A stretch of 64,000 bases of DNA from Streptomyces sp. CMB-StM0423 (GTDB lineage Bacteria > Actinomycetota > Actinomycetes > Streptomycetales > Streptomycetaceae). Positions 17,181 to 25,722 of this stretch are shown here, piece by piece. The translations under genes were made by a program, and so were the position numbers. The stretch spans positions 4,682,501 through 4,746,500 of the forward strand of contig NZ_CP025407.1 in assembly GCF_002847285.1 (NCBI RefSeq), read 5' to 3'. The notes below the pieces were generated by a model. That model was not told the DNA's origin. It ran no database searches and saw only the letters and a program-made list of their open reading frames with translations. How positions within the stretch are numbered: position 1 is the stretch's first letter; the number at the start of each line of letters is the position of its first letter.

Positions 17181-17627
17181 ATGTCCGAATGGACGCGGGT
17201 CGCCGAACTCACCGACGTGAGCCGGCGCAGAAAGAAGCTGGTGGCGCTCGGCGAGGAGCGGGTCGCGCTCTTCTACGCCGACGGCGACGTGTTCGCGTTC
17301 CGCGACGCCTGCGTGCACAAGGGCAAGTCGCTGGCGCGCGGCACCGTGCTGCACGGCCGGGTCGTCTGCCCGGGGCACCAGTGGGCGTTCGACCTGCGCA
17401 CCGGGCAGGCGGACGACCGCGAGGAGTGCCAGCCGCGGTACGAGGTACGGGTCGCGGACGGCGGCGTGTGGCTGCGCCCGGCGGCCCTCGCGGGCTCCGC
17501 CGCGGTAGCCCCGGCCGCCGCCGCACCCGCCTCCGTACCCGCCGCGGCGGCGAACTCCGTACCCGCGTCCGCCACTCCGCCGTCCGTCCCGTTCCCGGCC
17601 TCACCCACCGCCGCCACCCAGGAGTGA
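17181..17627 (+). CDS. Rieske [2Fe-2S] ferredoxin with disordered C-terminal tail
   Basis: A 148-residue protein with a Rieske fold in residues 1-105. Cluster ligands are C44-x-H46 and C63-x2-H66 (DACVHKG and CPGHQW). Such soluble Rieske ferredoxins pass electrons from a flavin reductase to an oxygenase. The last ~43 residues are Ala/Pro/Ser-rich and probably unstructured, unusual for the family. GGAGGAG precedes the ATG. The stop lies three bases before the reductase start, so these genes are co-translated. Confidence 0.9.
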   Translation: MSEWTRVAELTDVSRRRKKLVALGEERVALFYADGDVFAFRDACVHKGKSLARGTVLHGRVVCPGHQWAFDLRTGQADDREECQPRYEVRVADGGVWLRPAALAGSAAVAPAAAAPASVPAAAANSVPASATPPSVPFPASPTAATQE

Positions 17628-17630
17628 CCC

Positions 17631-18893
17631 ATGCCCGACACCCCCAGGAGCGTCGTCGTGATCGGCGCCAGCCAGACCGCGGCTGTCGCCGCGCGCACCC
17701 TGCGCCGCCGCGGCTTCGACGGCGGCATCGTCCTCGTCGGCGACGAGCCGCACGCCCCGTACCAGCGCCCCCCGCTCAGCAAGGAGCTGCTGGAGGGCGC
17801 CGCCGACGACTCCGACGCGGCGCTGCTCTCCGAAGAGTGGTGCCGCGACAACGCCGTCGAACTGCGCCTCGGCACCGCCGCCCGGCGCATCGACACGGCC
17901 GCGGGCGCCGTGGAGCTGGCCGACGGCACGGCCGTCCCCGGCGACCGGTTCCTCCTCGCGACCGGCGCGAGCGCCCGGCGACTGCCGGGCGTGGCGGAGG
18001 ACGACGAGCGGATCATCCACCTCCGCGGGCTGTGCGACGCGCTGCGGCTGCGCTCGCTGCTGCGCCCCGGCGGCCGGCTGGTGATCGTCGGCGCGGGCTT
18101 CGTCGGCTCGGAGGTCGCCTCGACGGCGCTGGCGCGCGGGGTGCGGCCGGTGGTCATCGAGCAGGCCGCGGTGCCGCAGGCGCGGGTCCTGGGCGAGGAG
18201 ATGGGCCGCTTCTGCGCGGACGTCCAGCGGGCCGCGGGGGTGGAGCTGCACACCGGCGAGACCGTCGCGTCGGTACGGACCGGGCCTGAGGGCGTCGTCG
18301 TCACCACGGAGTCCGGGCTGCGCGTCGAGGGGGACGCGGTGGTCGTCGCGGTCGGCGCGGTGCCCAACACGGCGGTCGCGCGGGCCTCGGGGGTCGCGGT
18401 GGAGAACGGCGTCCTCGTCGACGAACACTGCCGCACCAGCGTCCCGGGCATCTTCGCCGCGGGCGACGTGGCCAACCACCGGCACCCGCTGTACGGGCGG
18501 TGGGTGCGGGTCGAGCACTTCGACAACGCGAACAAGCAGGGGATGGTGGCGGCGAAGAACATCCTGGGCCGCACGGCGGTGCACGGGGAGCCGCACTGGT
18601 TCTGGTCGGACCAGTTCGGCCTCAACCTCCAGCACGTCGGGCACGCGCGGGCGTGGGACCGGCTGGTGGTGCGCGGCTCGGTGGCGGAGCGCGACTTCAC
18701 CGCGTTCTACCTCGAAGGGGGCGTGCTGCGGGCGGCGTTCGCGGCTGAGCGCGGCGGGGACGTGATGGCGGCGAAGGACCTGATCGCCCGTGCGGCCGCG
18801 CCGGACCCGGCGAAGCTGGCGGACGAGGACGTGGACCTGGCGCAACTGGCGGAAGAGGCGGCGGCGGAGCCGGCGCCGGCGGGAGGAAACTGA
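17631..18893 (+). CDS. FAD-dependent NAD(P)H:ferredoxin reductase
   Basis: A 420-residue pyridine-nucleotide disulfide-oxidoreductase-fold enzyme of the BphA4/ferredoxin reductase type. It has the N-terminal FAD motif VVVIGASQTAAVAARTL, then PYQRPPLSKELL, the NAD(P)H motif LVIVGAGFVGSEVA and the FAD-binding GIFAAGDVAN. No redox-active Cys pair is seen. It should move electrons from NAD(P)H to the flanking Rieske proteins. GGAG precedes the ATG, and the gene lies between the two Rieske genes with gaps of two or three bases. Confidence 0.9.
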   Translation: MPDTPRSVVVIGASQTAAVAARTLRRRGFDGGIVLVGDEPHAPYQRPPLSKELLEGAADDSDAALLSEEWCRDNAVELRLGTAARRIDTAAGAVELADGTAVPGDRFLLATGASARRLPGVAEDDERIIHLRGLCDALRLRSLLRPGGRLVIVGAGFVGSEVASTALARGVRPVVIEQAAVPQARVLGEEMGRFCADVQRAAGVELHTGETVASVRTGPEGVVVTTESGLRVEGDAVVVAVGAVPNTAVARASGVAVENGVLVDEHCRTSVPGIFAAGDVANHRHPLYGRWVRVEHFDNANKQGMVAAKNILGRTAVHGEPHWFWSDQFGLNLQHVGHARAWDRLVVRGSVAERDFTAFYLEGGVLRAAFAAERGGDVMAAKDLIARAAAPDPAKLADEDVDLAQLAEEAAAEPAPAGGN

Positions 18894-18895
18894 CG

Positions 18896-19225
18896 ATGCC
18901 CGACACCGAGAACGCGACGTACGTCCGGGTCGCCCGCTCCGGCCAGGTCCCGGAGGGAGTGGTGCGCCGCTTCTTCGTCGGCGACACCGAGCTGGCGGTC
19001 TCCCGCTTCGAGGGCGAGGTCTACGCGAGCGCCAACTACTGCACGCACCTGGCCTGCCACCTGTCGTCCGGCAAGGTCACGGAGGACGGGCTGCTGTGCT
19101 CGTGCCACGGCAGCGTCTTCGACTTCGCCACCGGGGAGCCGCTGTCGCCGCCGGCGGTGAAGCCGATCAAGGTGTACGAGGTACGGGAGGAGAACGGGGA
19201 GATCCTGGTGGCGGGGCTGGAGTAG
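18896..19225 (+). CDS. Second Rieske [2Fe-2S] ferredoxin
   Basis: A compact 109-residue Rieske protein with ligands C49-x-H51 and C68-x2-H71 (YCTHLAC, CSCHGS). It resembles the ferredoxin subunits of non-haem iron ring-hydroxylating systems (BphF-like). It lies two bases after the reductase stop, with GGGAGGA as ribosome site. Having two different Rieske proteins for one reductase suggests either two acceptors or an electron chain to the diiron protein. No Rieske oxygenase alpha subunit is present in the window. Confidence 0.9.
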   Translation: MPDTENATYVRVARSGQVPEGVVRRFFVGDTELAVSRFEGEVYASANYCTHLACHLSSGKVTEDGLLCSCHGSVFDFATGEPLSPPAVKPIKVYEVREENGEILVAGLE

Positions 19226-19310
19226 GGGGAGCGGCGCCGGGCCGGGTCCGGGCGAAGCCGCGGACGCGGGCGGGCCGGAGGTGGCCGTGCGCGCCCTGTC
19301 CGGCCGGCGC

Positions 19311-19342
19311 GCCGCGGCGCTAGCGGGCCGGAGCGCCGCGGC
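19311..19342. terminator. Convergent terminator hairpin
   Basis: GCCGCGGCGC and GCGCCGCGGC form a perfect 10-bp stem around a 12-base loop. The hairpin overlaps the end of the phosphatase gene and closes the Rieske operon from the other side. Confidence 0.5.
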
Positions 19343-19772
19343 CCTCGGGGAACCTGGCGACGTAGCGGCGCTGCCAAGGGGTCTCCACCGCACGGCGGTT
19401 GTAGTGCTCCCGTACGTACGCCACCGCGCGGCCCGCCGGGACGCCGTCCAGCACCGCGAGGCAGGCCAGCGCCGTTCCCGTACGACCCACCCCGCCGCCG
19501 CAGGCGATCTCCACCCGCTCCCGCTCGGCCCGCTCCCACGCCTCCCGCAGCGCCGCCTCCGCCGAGCCGCGGTCGGCCGGCAGCCGGAAGTCGGGCCACC
19601 GGACCCAGCGGCTCTCCCACGCCGTCTCCGGCGCGGGGCGGCCCAGCAGGTACACCCCCAGCTCCGGATCCGGGCCCGCGGGCGCCGGCTTGCGCAGCCC
19701 GCGCCCGCGCACGTACCGCCCGGACGGCAGCCGCATCACTCCGGCCCCGGTGGGCTCCCACGTCTCGCTCAT
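19320..19772 (-). CDS. Protein tyrosine/dual-specificity phosphatase-like protein
   Basis: A 150-residue protein with the Cys-x5-Arg phosphatase loop C91-GGGVG-R97 followed by TGTALACLAVLDG. This is the active site of small actinobacterial tyrosine or dual-specificity phosphatases. The usual preceding His is replaced by Ala. RWPDFRLPAD upstream could supply the general acid Asp. It is a single gene, divergent from nothing obvious and convergent with the Rieske operon. The substrate (phosphoprotein or other phosphoester) is unknown. Confidence 0.8.
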   Translation of the reverse strand: MSETWEPTGAGVMRLPSGRYVRGRGLRKPAPAGPDPELGVYLLGRPAPETAWESRWVRWPDFRLPADRGSAEAALREAWERAERERVEIACGGGVGRTGTALACLAVLDGVPAGRAVAYVREHYNRRAVETPWQRRYVARFPEGRGAPAR

Positions 19773-19846
19773 ACCGCCGAGCGTAGCCGCGGGAGCCCGC
19801 CCGCCAGGGGCGTACGCCCTACTGCCTGGCGGCGGCTTACCGCCTC

Positions 19847-21646
19847 TTACCGCTGGGCGGCGATGCGCGCCGGCGCCGGCGGTGCCAGCGGGGCGTCGGG
19901 CGAGCTGGCGTTCTGCAGGTACGTGACGAGGGCCGCGGTGTCCGTCAGGTCGCCGCCCTGCCGGTCCGTACCGTCCTTGAACGCCGTGAACCCGTCGCCG
20001 CCCTCGCCGAGGAACTCGCTGACGGTGACCCGGTACTCCCGGTCGGCCACCACCGGTTCGCCCGCCACCCGTACGCTCGCCGCGTCGAGCCGCGCCCCGC
20101 CCTCGCGGCGCAGGTCCACCGCGTACGACAGCTCCGCCGACGGCTGGAGGAACCGGGGGCTGTTCTCGTTCGCGCCGGAGAAGCCGTTCCGCAGTGCCTC
20201 GACCACCTGCTCGCCGGTGAGCGTCATCGTCATGATCGCGGACTCGAACGGTGAGACGCGGAACGCCTCCGCGTAGGTCACCACCCCGTCACCCTCGTCG
20301 CCGGACGACCCGTACGTGAGGTCCCCGCGGATCCCGCCCGGCTGGATGAAGCCGATCTCCGCGCCGTTGCCGCGGGTGGCGTCGGCCAGCCCGTCGGCGA
20401 TCACGCCGCCGAGCGGCCGTTCGGGCGCGGACGAGCCGCGGCCCGGCAGGTCGGCGGTGATGTAGCCGACGGGCTTGTTCTCCAGCTCGGCGGAGCGCTC
20501 GCGCCAGGTGCCGATCAGCTTCGCCATCGCCGGGTCCTGCGGGGCGGAGGTGAGCACGGGGTGGTTGGCGGCCTCCACCGTGCCGCGGAGCACGTCGCCG
20601 GTCCCGGGGTCGAGGGCGAAGCGGAGGTCGGTGTACGTACGGCCGAAGGACGCGGCCTGCGTGACGACGCGCGGATTGCCCGCGGGGTCGGCGACGGTGC
20701 ACACGTACGGCTCGTGCGAGTGCCCGCTGAGGACCATGTCGACGGCCGGCGTGAACGACTCGGCGAGCCGGCGGATCGGCTGCCCCAGCTTCGCGGCGGG
20801 GCCGCCCTCGTCGCAGTCCTCGTTGTACGGGATGCTCCCGCCGTGGTTGCCGCCCTCGTGAAGGACGACGGTCTGGGCGGTCACGCCCATGTCGGTCAGC
20901 TCGCGCGAGTAGCGGTCGACGGTCTCGACCTCGTCGTGGAACTCCACGTCGCGGATGCGCGCGGCGGAGATCGCGTCGGGTGCGTTCTCGGTGATCAGCC
21001 CGATGAAGCCGATGCGCTGGCCGCCGGGCAGGGTCTCGATCGAGTACGGCGGCAGCAGCGGCTCGGTGCTGCCCTTGCGGGTGACGTTGGCGGCGAGGTA
21101 CGGGAAGTCCGCGCCGTCGTACGGCTCGCCGGGCACGGCGCAGCCGTCGGCGGGGTGGCAGCCGCCGTGCGCGATGCGGAGGAGTTCTTCCGGGCCCTCG
21201 TCGAACTCGTGGTTGCCGACGGACGCGACGTCGAGGCCGAGTTCCTCCAGGGCGTCGACGGTGGGTTCGTCGTGGAAGTTGGCGGAGAGCAGCGGGCTGC
21301 CGCCGATGAGGTCGCCGGCGCCGACGGTGAGGGAGTTGGGCTGCCCCTCGCGGGCCCCCTTGAGGAGGGCCGCGAGCCCGGCGACGCCGCCGGCCTGGGT
21401 GCGCACCACGTCGCCGGAGTCGGTGACCCGGGCGACGGAGCCGGCGGGGCCGTCGACGGGGTCGAGGTTGCCGTGCAGGTCGTTGAGGGCGAGGAGTTGG
21501 ACGGGCACGGGGGACCGCTGGGCGGCCGGCTCGGTGGCCGCGGACGGCCCGGTCCAGGAGAGCAGGGAGAGCCCCAGGACCGCGGCGGCGCCGGCGGCCA
21601 GCGAGCGGCGGCGCGGGGCCGCCGGGCGGGCTTTCATGATCAACAT
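19847..21646 (-). CDS. Secreted 5'-nucleotidase / UDP-sugar hydrolase-type metallophosphoesterase
   Basis: About 599 residues, starting MLIMKARP; the second Met at 21637 is equally possible. A signal peptide is followed by a calcineurin-like metallophosphatase domain (ALNDLHGNLDP, VGNHEFDEGPEELL, VVLHEGGNHGG, LSGHSHEPY). A C-terminal 5'-nucleotidase domain holds the substrate-binding TYAEAFRVSPFES segment. Such enzymes release phosphate from extracellular nucleotides. It is monocistronic. No cell-wall anchor is visible. Confidence 0.9.
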   Translation of the reverse strand: MLIMKARPAAPRRRSLAAGAAAVLGLSLLSWTGPSAATEPAAQRSPVPVQLLALNDLHGNLDPVDGPAGSVARVTDSGDVVRTQAGGVAGLAALLKGAREGQPNSLTVGAGDLIGGSPLLSANFHDEPTVDALEELGLDVASVGNHEFDEGPEELLRIAHGGCHPADGCAVPGEPYDGADFPYLAANVTRKGSTEPLLPPYSIETLPGGQRIGFIGLITENAPDAISAARIRDVEFHDEVETVDRYSRELTDMGVTAQTVVLHEGGNHGGSIPYNEDCDEGGPAAKLGQPIRRLAESFTPAVDMVLSGHSHEPYVCTVADPAGNPRVVTQAASFGRTYTDLRFALDPGTGDVLRGTVEAANHPVLTSAPQDPAMAKLIGTWRERSAELENKPVGYITADLPGRGSSAPERPLGGVIADGLADATRGNGAEIGFIQPGGIRGDLTYGSSGDEGDGVVTYAEAFRVSPFESAIMTMTLTGEQVVEALRNGFSGANENSPRFLQPSAELSYAVDLRREGGARLDAASVRVAGEPVVADREYRVTVSEFLGEGGDGFTAFKDGTDRQGGDLTDTAALVTYLQNASSPDAPLAPPAPARIAAQR

Positions 21647-21810
21647 GGCGCACACCGTAGGGCGGTTGCGCGGGGCCGGCGGGACGGGTGGGCGGGCTGC
21701 CACCCGGGGGAGGGGCGAGCTTCACCCGTTGGGGGGGCGGGTGTTGGGAGTAGGACCCGGGCGCGCGCCGGGGGGTGGTCCGGGGGCGCGCGCCGGGGCG
21801 GTGCGGACCC

Positions 21811-21856
21811 GCGCCGGTGGCGGTGCCGGGTACGCGCCGGTGGCGGTGCCGGGTAC
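21811..21856. repeat. 23-bp direct repeat, two copies, in a GC-rich gap
   Basis: Two identical 23-base units (21811-21833 and 21834-21856) of GCGCCGGTGG-CGGTGCCGGG-TAC are followed by a decayed third. They lie in the 308-base gap (21647-21954) between the nucleotidase start and the sigma-factor remnant. Nothing else is recognised in that gap. Confidence 0.75.
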
Positions 21857-21954
21857 GCGCCGGGGGTGGGTCCCGCCGCCCGGCACCGGGGGGCGGTGCA
21901 GCCCCCGCCCGGCGCCGGTGGCGGCCCCCGGGGAGAGGGCCCCCGGTCCCGTGC

Positions 21955-22797
21955 TCAAGCCTCCGGCACGCCCAGCTCCACCCCCCGCAGCCGGTCCGCG
22001 TCCGCGATGACGTCGATCTCCGTGATCAACCCGTCCGCCACCGTGAAGCCCAGCAGCAGCCGCATCCGCCCCAGCGGCGCCATGACGAGGCCCACGCCGC
22101 CGTCGATCAGCGCGGGACCGGTGAACTGCGCCCGGCCCGCGGCGGCCATCGCACCCTGCGCCACCGGCGTCGCGCCGCGCACCTCGACCGGCTCCGGAGT
22201 GGGGATCGCCGCGCGGTCGGCCCGTAGCACCACGTCGGGGTGGCGAAGGGACACGAGCGCCTCGAAGTCCCCGCCACGCGTCGCGGCCAGGAACGCGTCC
22301 ACGACCCGCCGCCTGCGCCGCAGGTCCTCCCCCGGCGCGGCGGCGGGCGCCGCCCCGCCCCGTACGCGGCGGCGGGCACGGCTCGCGAGCTGGCGGGCGG
22401 CGACGGGGGTGCGTTCCAGCATCGGCCCGATCTCGTCGAAGGGGACGGCGAACATGTCGTGCAGCACGAACGCGAGCCGCTCCGCGGGCGCCAGGGTGTC
22501 CAGGACGACGAGCAGCGCGACGCCCACGGAGTCGGCGAGCAGCGGCCGGCGCCGCCCGGTCATGGCGATGCGGATGCCGGGAAAGGCGGCCGCGGCCTTC
22601 CGCGCGGGCGCCAACCTGACTCCGGACCACGCGGTGGGGCACCAGACGTGGGAGGAGTTCCTGGCGGCGGCGACGGCGGAGGGCTGACGGGGATGGCGCG
22701 TCGGCTGTCGAGGATGGCGTGTCGGTCGTCGAGGATGGCGTGTCGGTCGTCGAAGGGGAACGGACACGCGGGCTTCAGCCGCGCGGAGGATTGTCAC
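21955..22797 (-). pseudogene. Truncated SigJ-like ECF sigma factor (region 4 plus SnoaL-like domain only)
   Basis: The C-terminal ~190 residues match the SigJ-type sigma factor. A sigma region 4 (ADSVGVALLVVLDTLAPAER then FDEIGPMLERTPVAARQLASRARRRV, quoted in part) is followed by the NTF2/SnoaL-like tail (RRVVDAFLAATRGGDFEALV). The sigma region 2 that must precede it is missing. The frame instead runs into Arg/His/Pro repeats encoded by a 21-bp repeat. No region 2 was recognised in the other frames before the methyltransferase. The gene is probably a 5'-deleted remnant. Confidence 0.65.
22692..22754. repeat. 21-bp tandem repeat, three copies
   Basis: Three near-identical units begin GATGGCG[C/T]GTCGG at 22692, 22713 and 22734. 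They occupy the place where the missing N-terminal part of the sigma factor would be, which suggests the deletion endpoint. Confidence 0.8.
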
Positions 22798-22873
22798 CCG
22801 GGGCCGCCACTATCTTGGGCGGCTACCGGTGACACTGGTGAGGTGGGTAGCACCAGCAGCTAGGAGGCGGTTC

Positions 22874-23698
22874 ATGTACCGAGGCGAGGACCCTCGTCAG
22901 GTGATCGACAACACGGTCCCGCACTCCGCGAGAGTGTGGAACTACCTCCTCGGCGGCAAGGACCACTACGAGGCCGACCGCAGAGCGGCCGACGCGTACA
23001 GAGAGACCTTCCCCCAGATCACCGACATCGCGCGCACGGACCGCGCGTTCCTGGGCCGCGCCGTGCACTACCTGGCCGCGGATGCCGGCGTCCGCCAGTT
23101 CCTCGACATCGGTACCGGGCTGCCGACGATGAACAACACGCACGAGGTCGCGCAGCGGGCGGCGCCGGGCGCGCGCATCGTCTACGTGGACAACGACCCC
23201 ATGGTCCTCACCCACGCCCGCGCCCTGCTCACCTCCACCCCGGAGGGCTCCTGCGACTACATCCACGCCGATCTCCGCAACCCCCAGGCGATCGTCGCGG
23301 GCGCGGCGGACACCCTGGACTTCACCCGCCCGGTCGCCCTCACGCTGTTGGGCATCCTGCACTTCCTCCGCGACTACGACGAGGCCCGGAGGGCCGTCCG
23401 CCACCTGCTGGAAGCCGTCCCGCAGGGCAGCTACTTGGCCCTCACCCACGCGACGCTGGACCCGTCGCTGGGGGCCACGGAGGTGGCGGCGCAGAACCGG
23501 CGGGCGCAGGACCAGTACAACGCGTCGGCGGCGGCACCGCTGACGCCGCGGACGCGGGAGGAGATCGAGGGGTTCTTCGAGGGGCTGGAGCTGATCGAGC
23601 CGGGGGTGGTGTCGATGAGCAGGTGGCGGCCGGAGGAGGACGCGGAGGGGGCGCCGCCGGCGGTGTTCGGGTACTGCGGGGTGGGTCGGAAGGGGTAG
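22874..23698 (+). CDS. DUF574 SAM-dependent methyltransferase (copy 1)
   Basis: A 274-residue member of the large streptomycete DUF574 (Methyltransf_19) family. The N-terminal SARVWNYLLGGKDHYEADR signature and the SAM-site motif FLDIGTGLPT are clear; YVDNDPMVLTHARALL gives the ribose-binding acidic residue. AGGAGG lies six bases before ATG 22874, so the upstream open frame is rejected. It is about two-thirds identical by eye to the second copy at 47448-48266. The substrate is unknown. Both copies are followed by the same repeated element. Confidence 0.9.
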   Translation: MYRGEDPRQVIDNTVPHSARVWNYLLGGKDHYEADRRAADAYRETFPQITDIARTDRAFLGRAVHYLAADAGVRQFLDIGTGLPTMNNTHEVAQRAAPGARIVYVDNDPMVLTHARALLTSTPEGSCDYIHADLRNPQAIVAGAADTLDFTRPVALTLLGILHFLRDYDEARRAVRHLLEAVPQGSYLALTHATLDPSLGATEVAAQNRRAQDQYNASAAAPLTPRTREEIEGFFEGLELIEPGVVSMSRWRPEEDAEGAPPAVFGYCGVGRKG

Positions 23699-23825
23699 GT
23701 GTGAGCCCCGGCCGGGCGCGTTGAACCGCGGTTCGACGTACCCGCCTTGGTTGCCGGTCCGGCTCGTGCCGAGCCTGTGTCGTCGGTGTGGGCGTCGGGG
23801 TTGGCGTCGGTGTGCGGTGGGCTGG

Positions 23826-24356
23826 TTACGCGGGGGCCTGGCGTGCGTCTTCCTTCGCGATCCAGAGGAGAAGAGCGCTGTCGGCACCGCCTAGTTCGAC
23901 GATGCGGGTGTCGTGCATGAGCACTCCGAGGCCGTGCTCCTCCTCCCAGGGGTAGGAGAACTCGATGCCTGCGTACGGGATGCCGTCCTGGCTGACCTGA
24001 TGGACGTAGATGTTCTCGACTTCGATGAGGGCGGTCATCGCTGCCGGGGTGTCGACTGCCGGCAGGTCGTCCGGGGCCAGGTCGTGGGCTTCGGGGTGGG
24101 CTCGGAGTGTTTCGCAGTAGGTGAGCAGGTGGGGAAGGAGCGCGGTGAAGAGCCGGGGGAGGTTGGCGACGGCCCGGGCGACCGCTGCGATCTCGGAGTC
24201 GTCGAGCGGCTGGTCTTCTCTGCCTTCCGGCGCGAAGCAGACGGGAACGCGGACCTGGGTGTGCGAAGGGGCTTGGCGTGGGGCGGCGGGTTCGGGCGGT
24301 AGGGGGATGTGGGTGGTCCATGCGAAGTCGTCCCAGAGGAAGGCAGATCGATCCAC
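23826..24356 (-). CDS. Hypothetical protein of 176 residues
   Basis: Not a family I can name with confidence. The protein is acidic and Leu-rich with no membrane segment or signal. It contains SYPWEEEHGLGVLMHD near the C-terminus, a pattern common in small DUF proteins of polymorphic-toxin or immunity type; this is only an impression. Lower GC at third positions than its neighbours suggests transfer. GTG 24356 is the likeliest start, with a weak ribosome site, but the frame stays open through the 7-base repeat array lying 27 bases upstream. Confidence 0.6.
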   Translation of the reverse strand: MDRSAFLWDDFAWTTHIPLPPEPAAPRQAPSHTQVRVPVCFAPEGREDQPLDDSEIAAVARAVANLPRLFTALLPHLLTYCETLRAHPEAHDLAPDDLPAVDTPAAMTALIEVENIYVHQVSQDGIPYAGIEFSYPWEEEHGLGVLMHDTRIVELGGADSALLLWIAKEDARQAPA

Positions 24357-24382
24357 CGGGTGAGCACCTGCTCTCGTTGATG

Positions 24383-24515
24383 CCGGGAGCCGGGAGCCGG
24401 GAGCCGGGAGCCGGGAGCCGGGAGCCGGGAGCCGGGAGCCGGGAGCCGGGAGCCGGGAGCCGGGAGCCGGGAGCCGGGAGCCGGGAGCCGGGAGCCGGGA
24501 GCCGGGAGCCGGGAG
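24383..24515. repeat. Heptanucleotide tandem repeat, 19 perfect copies
   Basis: CCGGGAG is repeated 19 times without error over 133 bases, with a decayed copy after it. Such arrays change copy number by slippage. Because 7 is not a multiple of 3, each change shifts the reading frame of any transcript translated through it. It lies in the 5' region of the minus-strand hypothetical gene. Confidence 0.97.
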
Positions 24516-24810
24516 CCCGGAGGCTCGGGGACCCGATCCTCCCGGGCCAGTTCGCCTCGGAGACCCGATTCCCCCCTCGCGCGCGCCCCGTTCGCCCGTA
24601 GACCTGATTTGCTCCCGCGCTCGCCGCCTCGTCTGGATCCCGTTTCCCGTCACTCCGCCTGTCCGCACGGGTGACCGGACTTTCCCCTCGCGCCCGGCTG
24701 CTCGACGGGTTCCCAATCCCCTGCGGGCCCGTCCGTTTGCCTCGGGGAGCCGATCCCCCTCGCGTCCGCCCCGTTCGCCTCCGGACCCATCTACTCTCAC
24801 GTCCGCCCGA

Positions 24811-25030
24811 GGTATGCGCCGGGTCTGATGCGTTCGCTCCCGTACGTTCCGTCGTGCCCGCCCAAGGTATGCGCCGGGTCTGATGCGTTCGCTCCCGTAC
24901 GTTCCGTCGTGCCCGCCCAAGGTATGCGCCGGGTCTGATGCGTCCGCTCCCGTACGTTCCGTCATGCCCGCCCGAGGTATGCGCCGGGTCTGTTGCGTCC
25001 GCTCCCGTACATCCCCTCACCCCCGCCCAA
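24811..25030. repeat. 55-bp tandem repeat, four copies
   Basis: Units start at 24811, 24866, 24921 and 24976, each beginning GGTATGCGCCGGGTCTG and containing GCTCCCGTACGTTCCGTC and GCCCGCCCAAG. They resemble the left end of the adjacent element (25013 onward), so the array looks like decayed duplications of that terminus. The 200 bases before it hold a looser duplicated motif (GTTCGCCTCGGAGACCCGAT at about 24549 and a variant at about 24735). No gene is seen from 24357 to 26708. Confidence 0.9.
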
Positions 25031-25234
25031 GGGTATGCGCCTGCTCTGACAGCGCGGGGGTAGCGGGGCGTTGAGCTGGTACGTCGTGGGGGTGGGACCG
25101 GGTGCGGGGGGTGCGGCGTCGGGCCTGCGGTGGTGCGTGGGGTGGGCCGGTGTACGGAGGGTGCGGTGAGGGGAGTGGCCGTGTCGTTGGGGCTCCCCCC
25201 GGGCCACCCCGCTGTTGAGTGTGCGGGCCTGCGT

Positions 25235-25313
25235 CCGGTGTCAAGGGCGTCCCTTCCGCTTCGCTTCAGGGACGTCGCTTCGCGATGGGGCTTCGCCCCA
25301 CCCTTGACACCGG
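25235..25313. repeat. 79-bp three-stem structured repeat, copy 1
   Basis: An outer 13-bp perfect inverted repeat (CCGGTGTCAAGGG with CCCTTGACACCGG) encloses two inner stems. These are CGTCCCT/AGGGACG with a 13-base loop, and TGGGGC/GCCCCA with a three-base loop. The arrangement is a possible three-way junction in RNA or single-stranded DNA. Copies 2 and 3 are at 48622-48700 and 49810-49888. Confidence 0.85.
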
Positions 25314-25722
25314 ACTCCGGCCCGTAAAAGACCGGCGGCTATGGGTGGCCCGGAGGGAGCGGGCACCCTAACGCTGCGCTACGAAGGCGGAGCCCCGCGG
25401 ACGGGGGCCGGGCCGCCCGGAGTTGGCCTGCCCTGTTCGCGGAGCGACCCCGAATCGGTGTGGAGCTGGGCCCGCTCCGGTTGCCCCGTGTCCTCGGTGG
25501 GCGGAGGCCCGCGGCGGGGCTGTCCGGTTCGCGGATTCCCCCGGGTGGGTGCGGGCCGGGGCGCCGGCGGCGGGCGTACCCCGATCGGTCGGGTCCACGG
25601 AAGGTGGGAGTTGGGCCCCTGGCATCGGCTGGGCACTCGGCGCGGATGCCCCCCACGGGAGCGGACTCGGTGCGACCGAGGTGGGCCGGGATAGGGCTCC
25701 GGTCGTTGCGTGCGTGTTTTGG

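Noticed and set aside
24383..25030. Repeat arrays considered as CRISPR
   Set aside because: Units are contiguous 7-bp or 55-bp tandem copies without variable spacers of constant length, and no cas genes are present.
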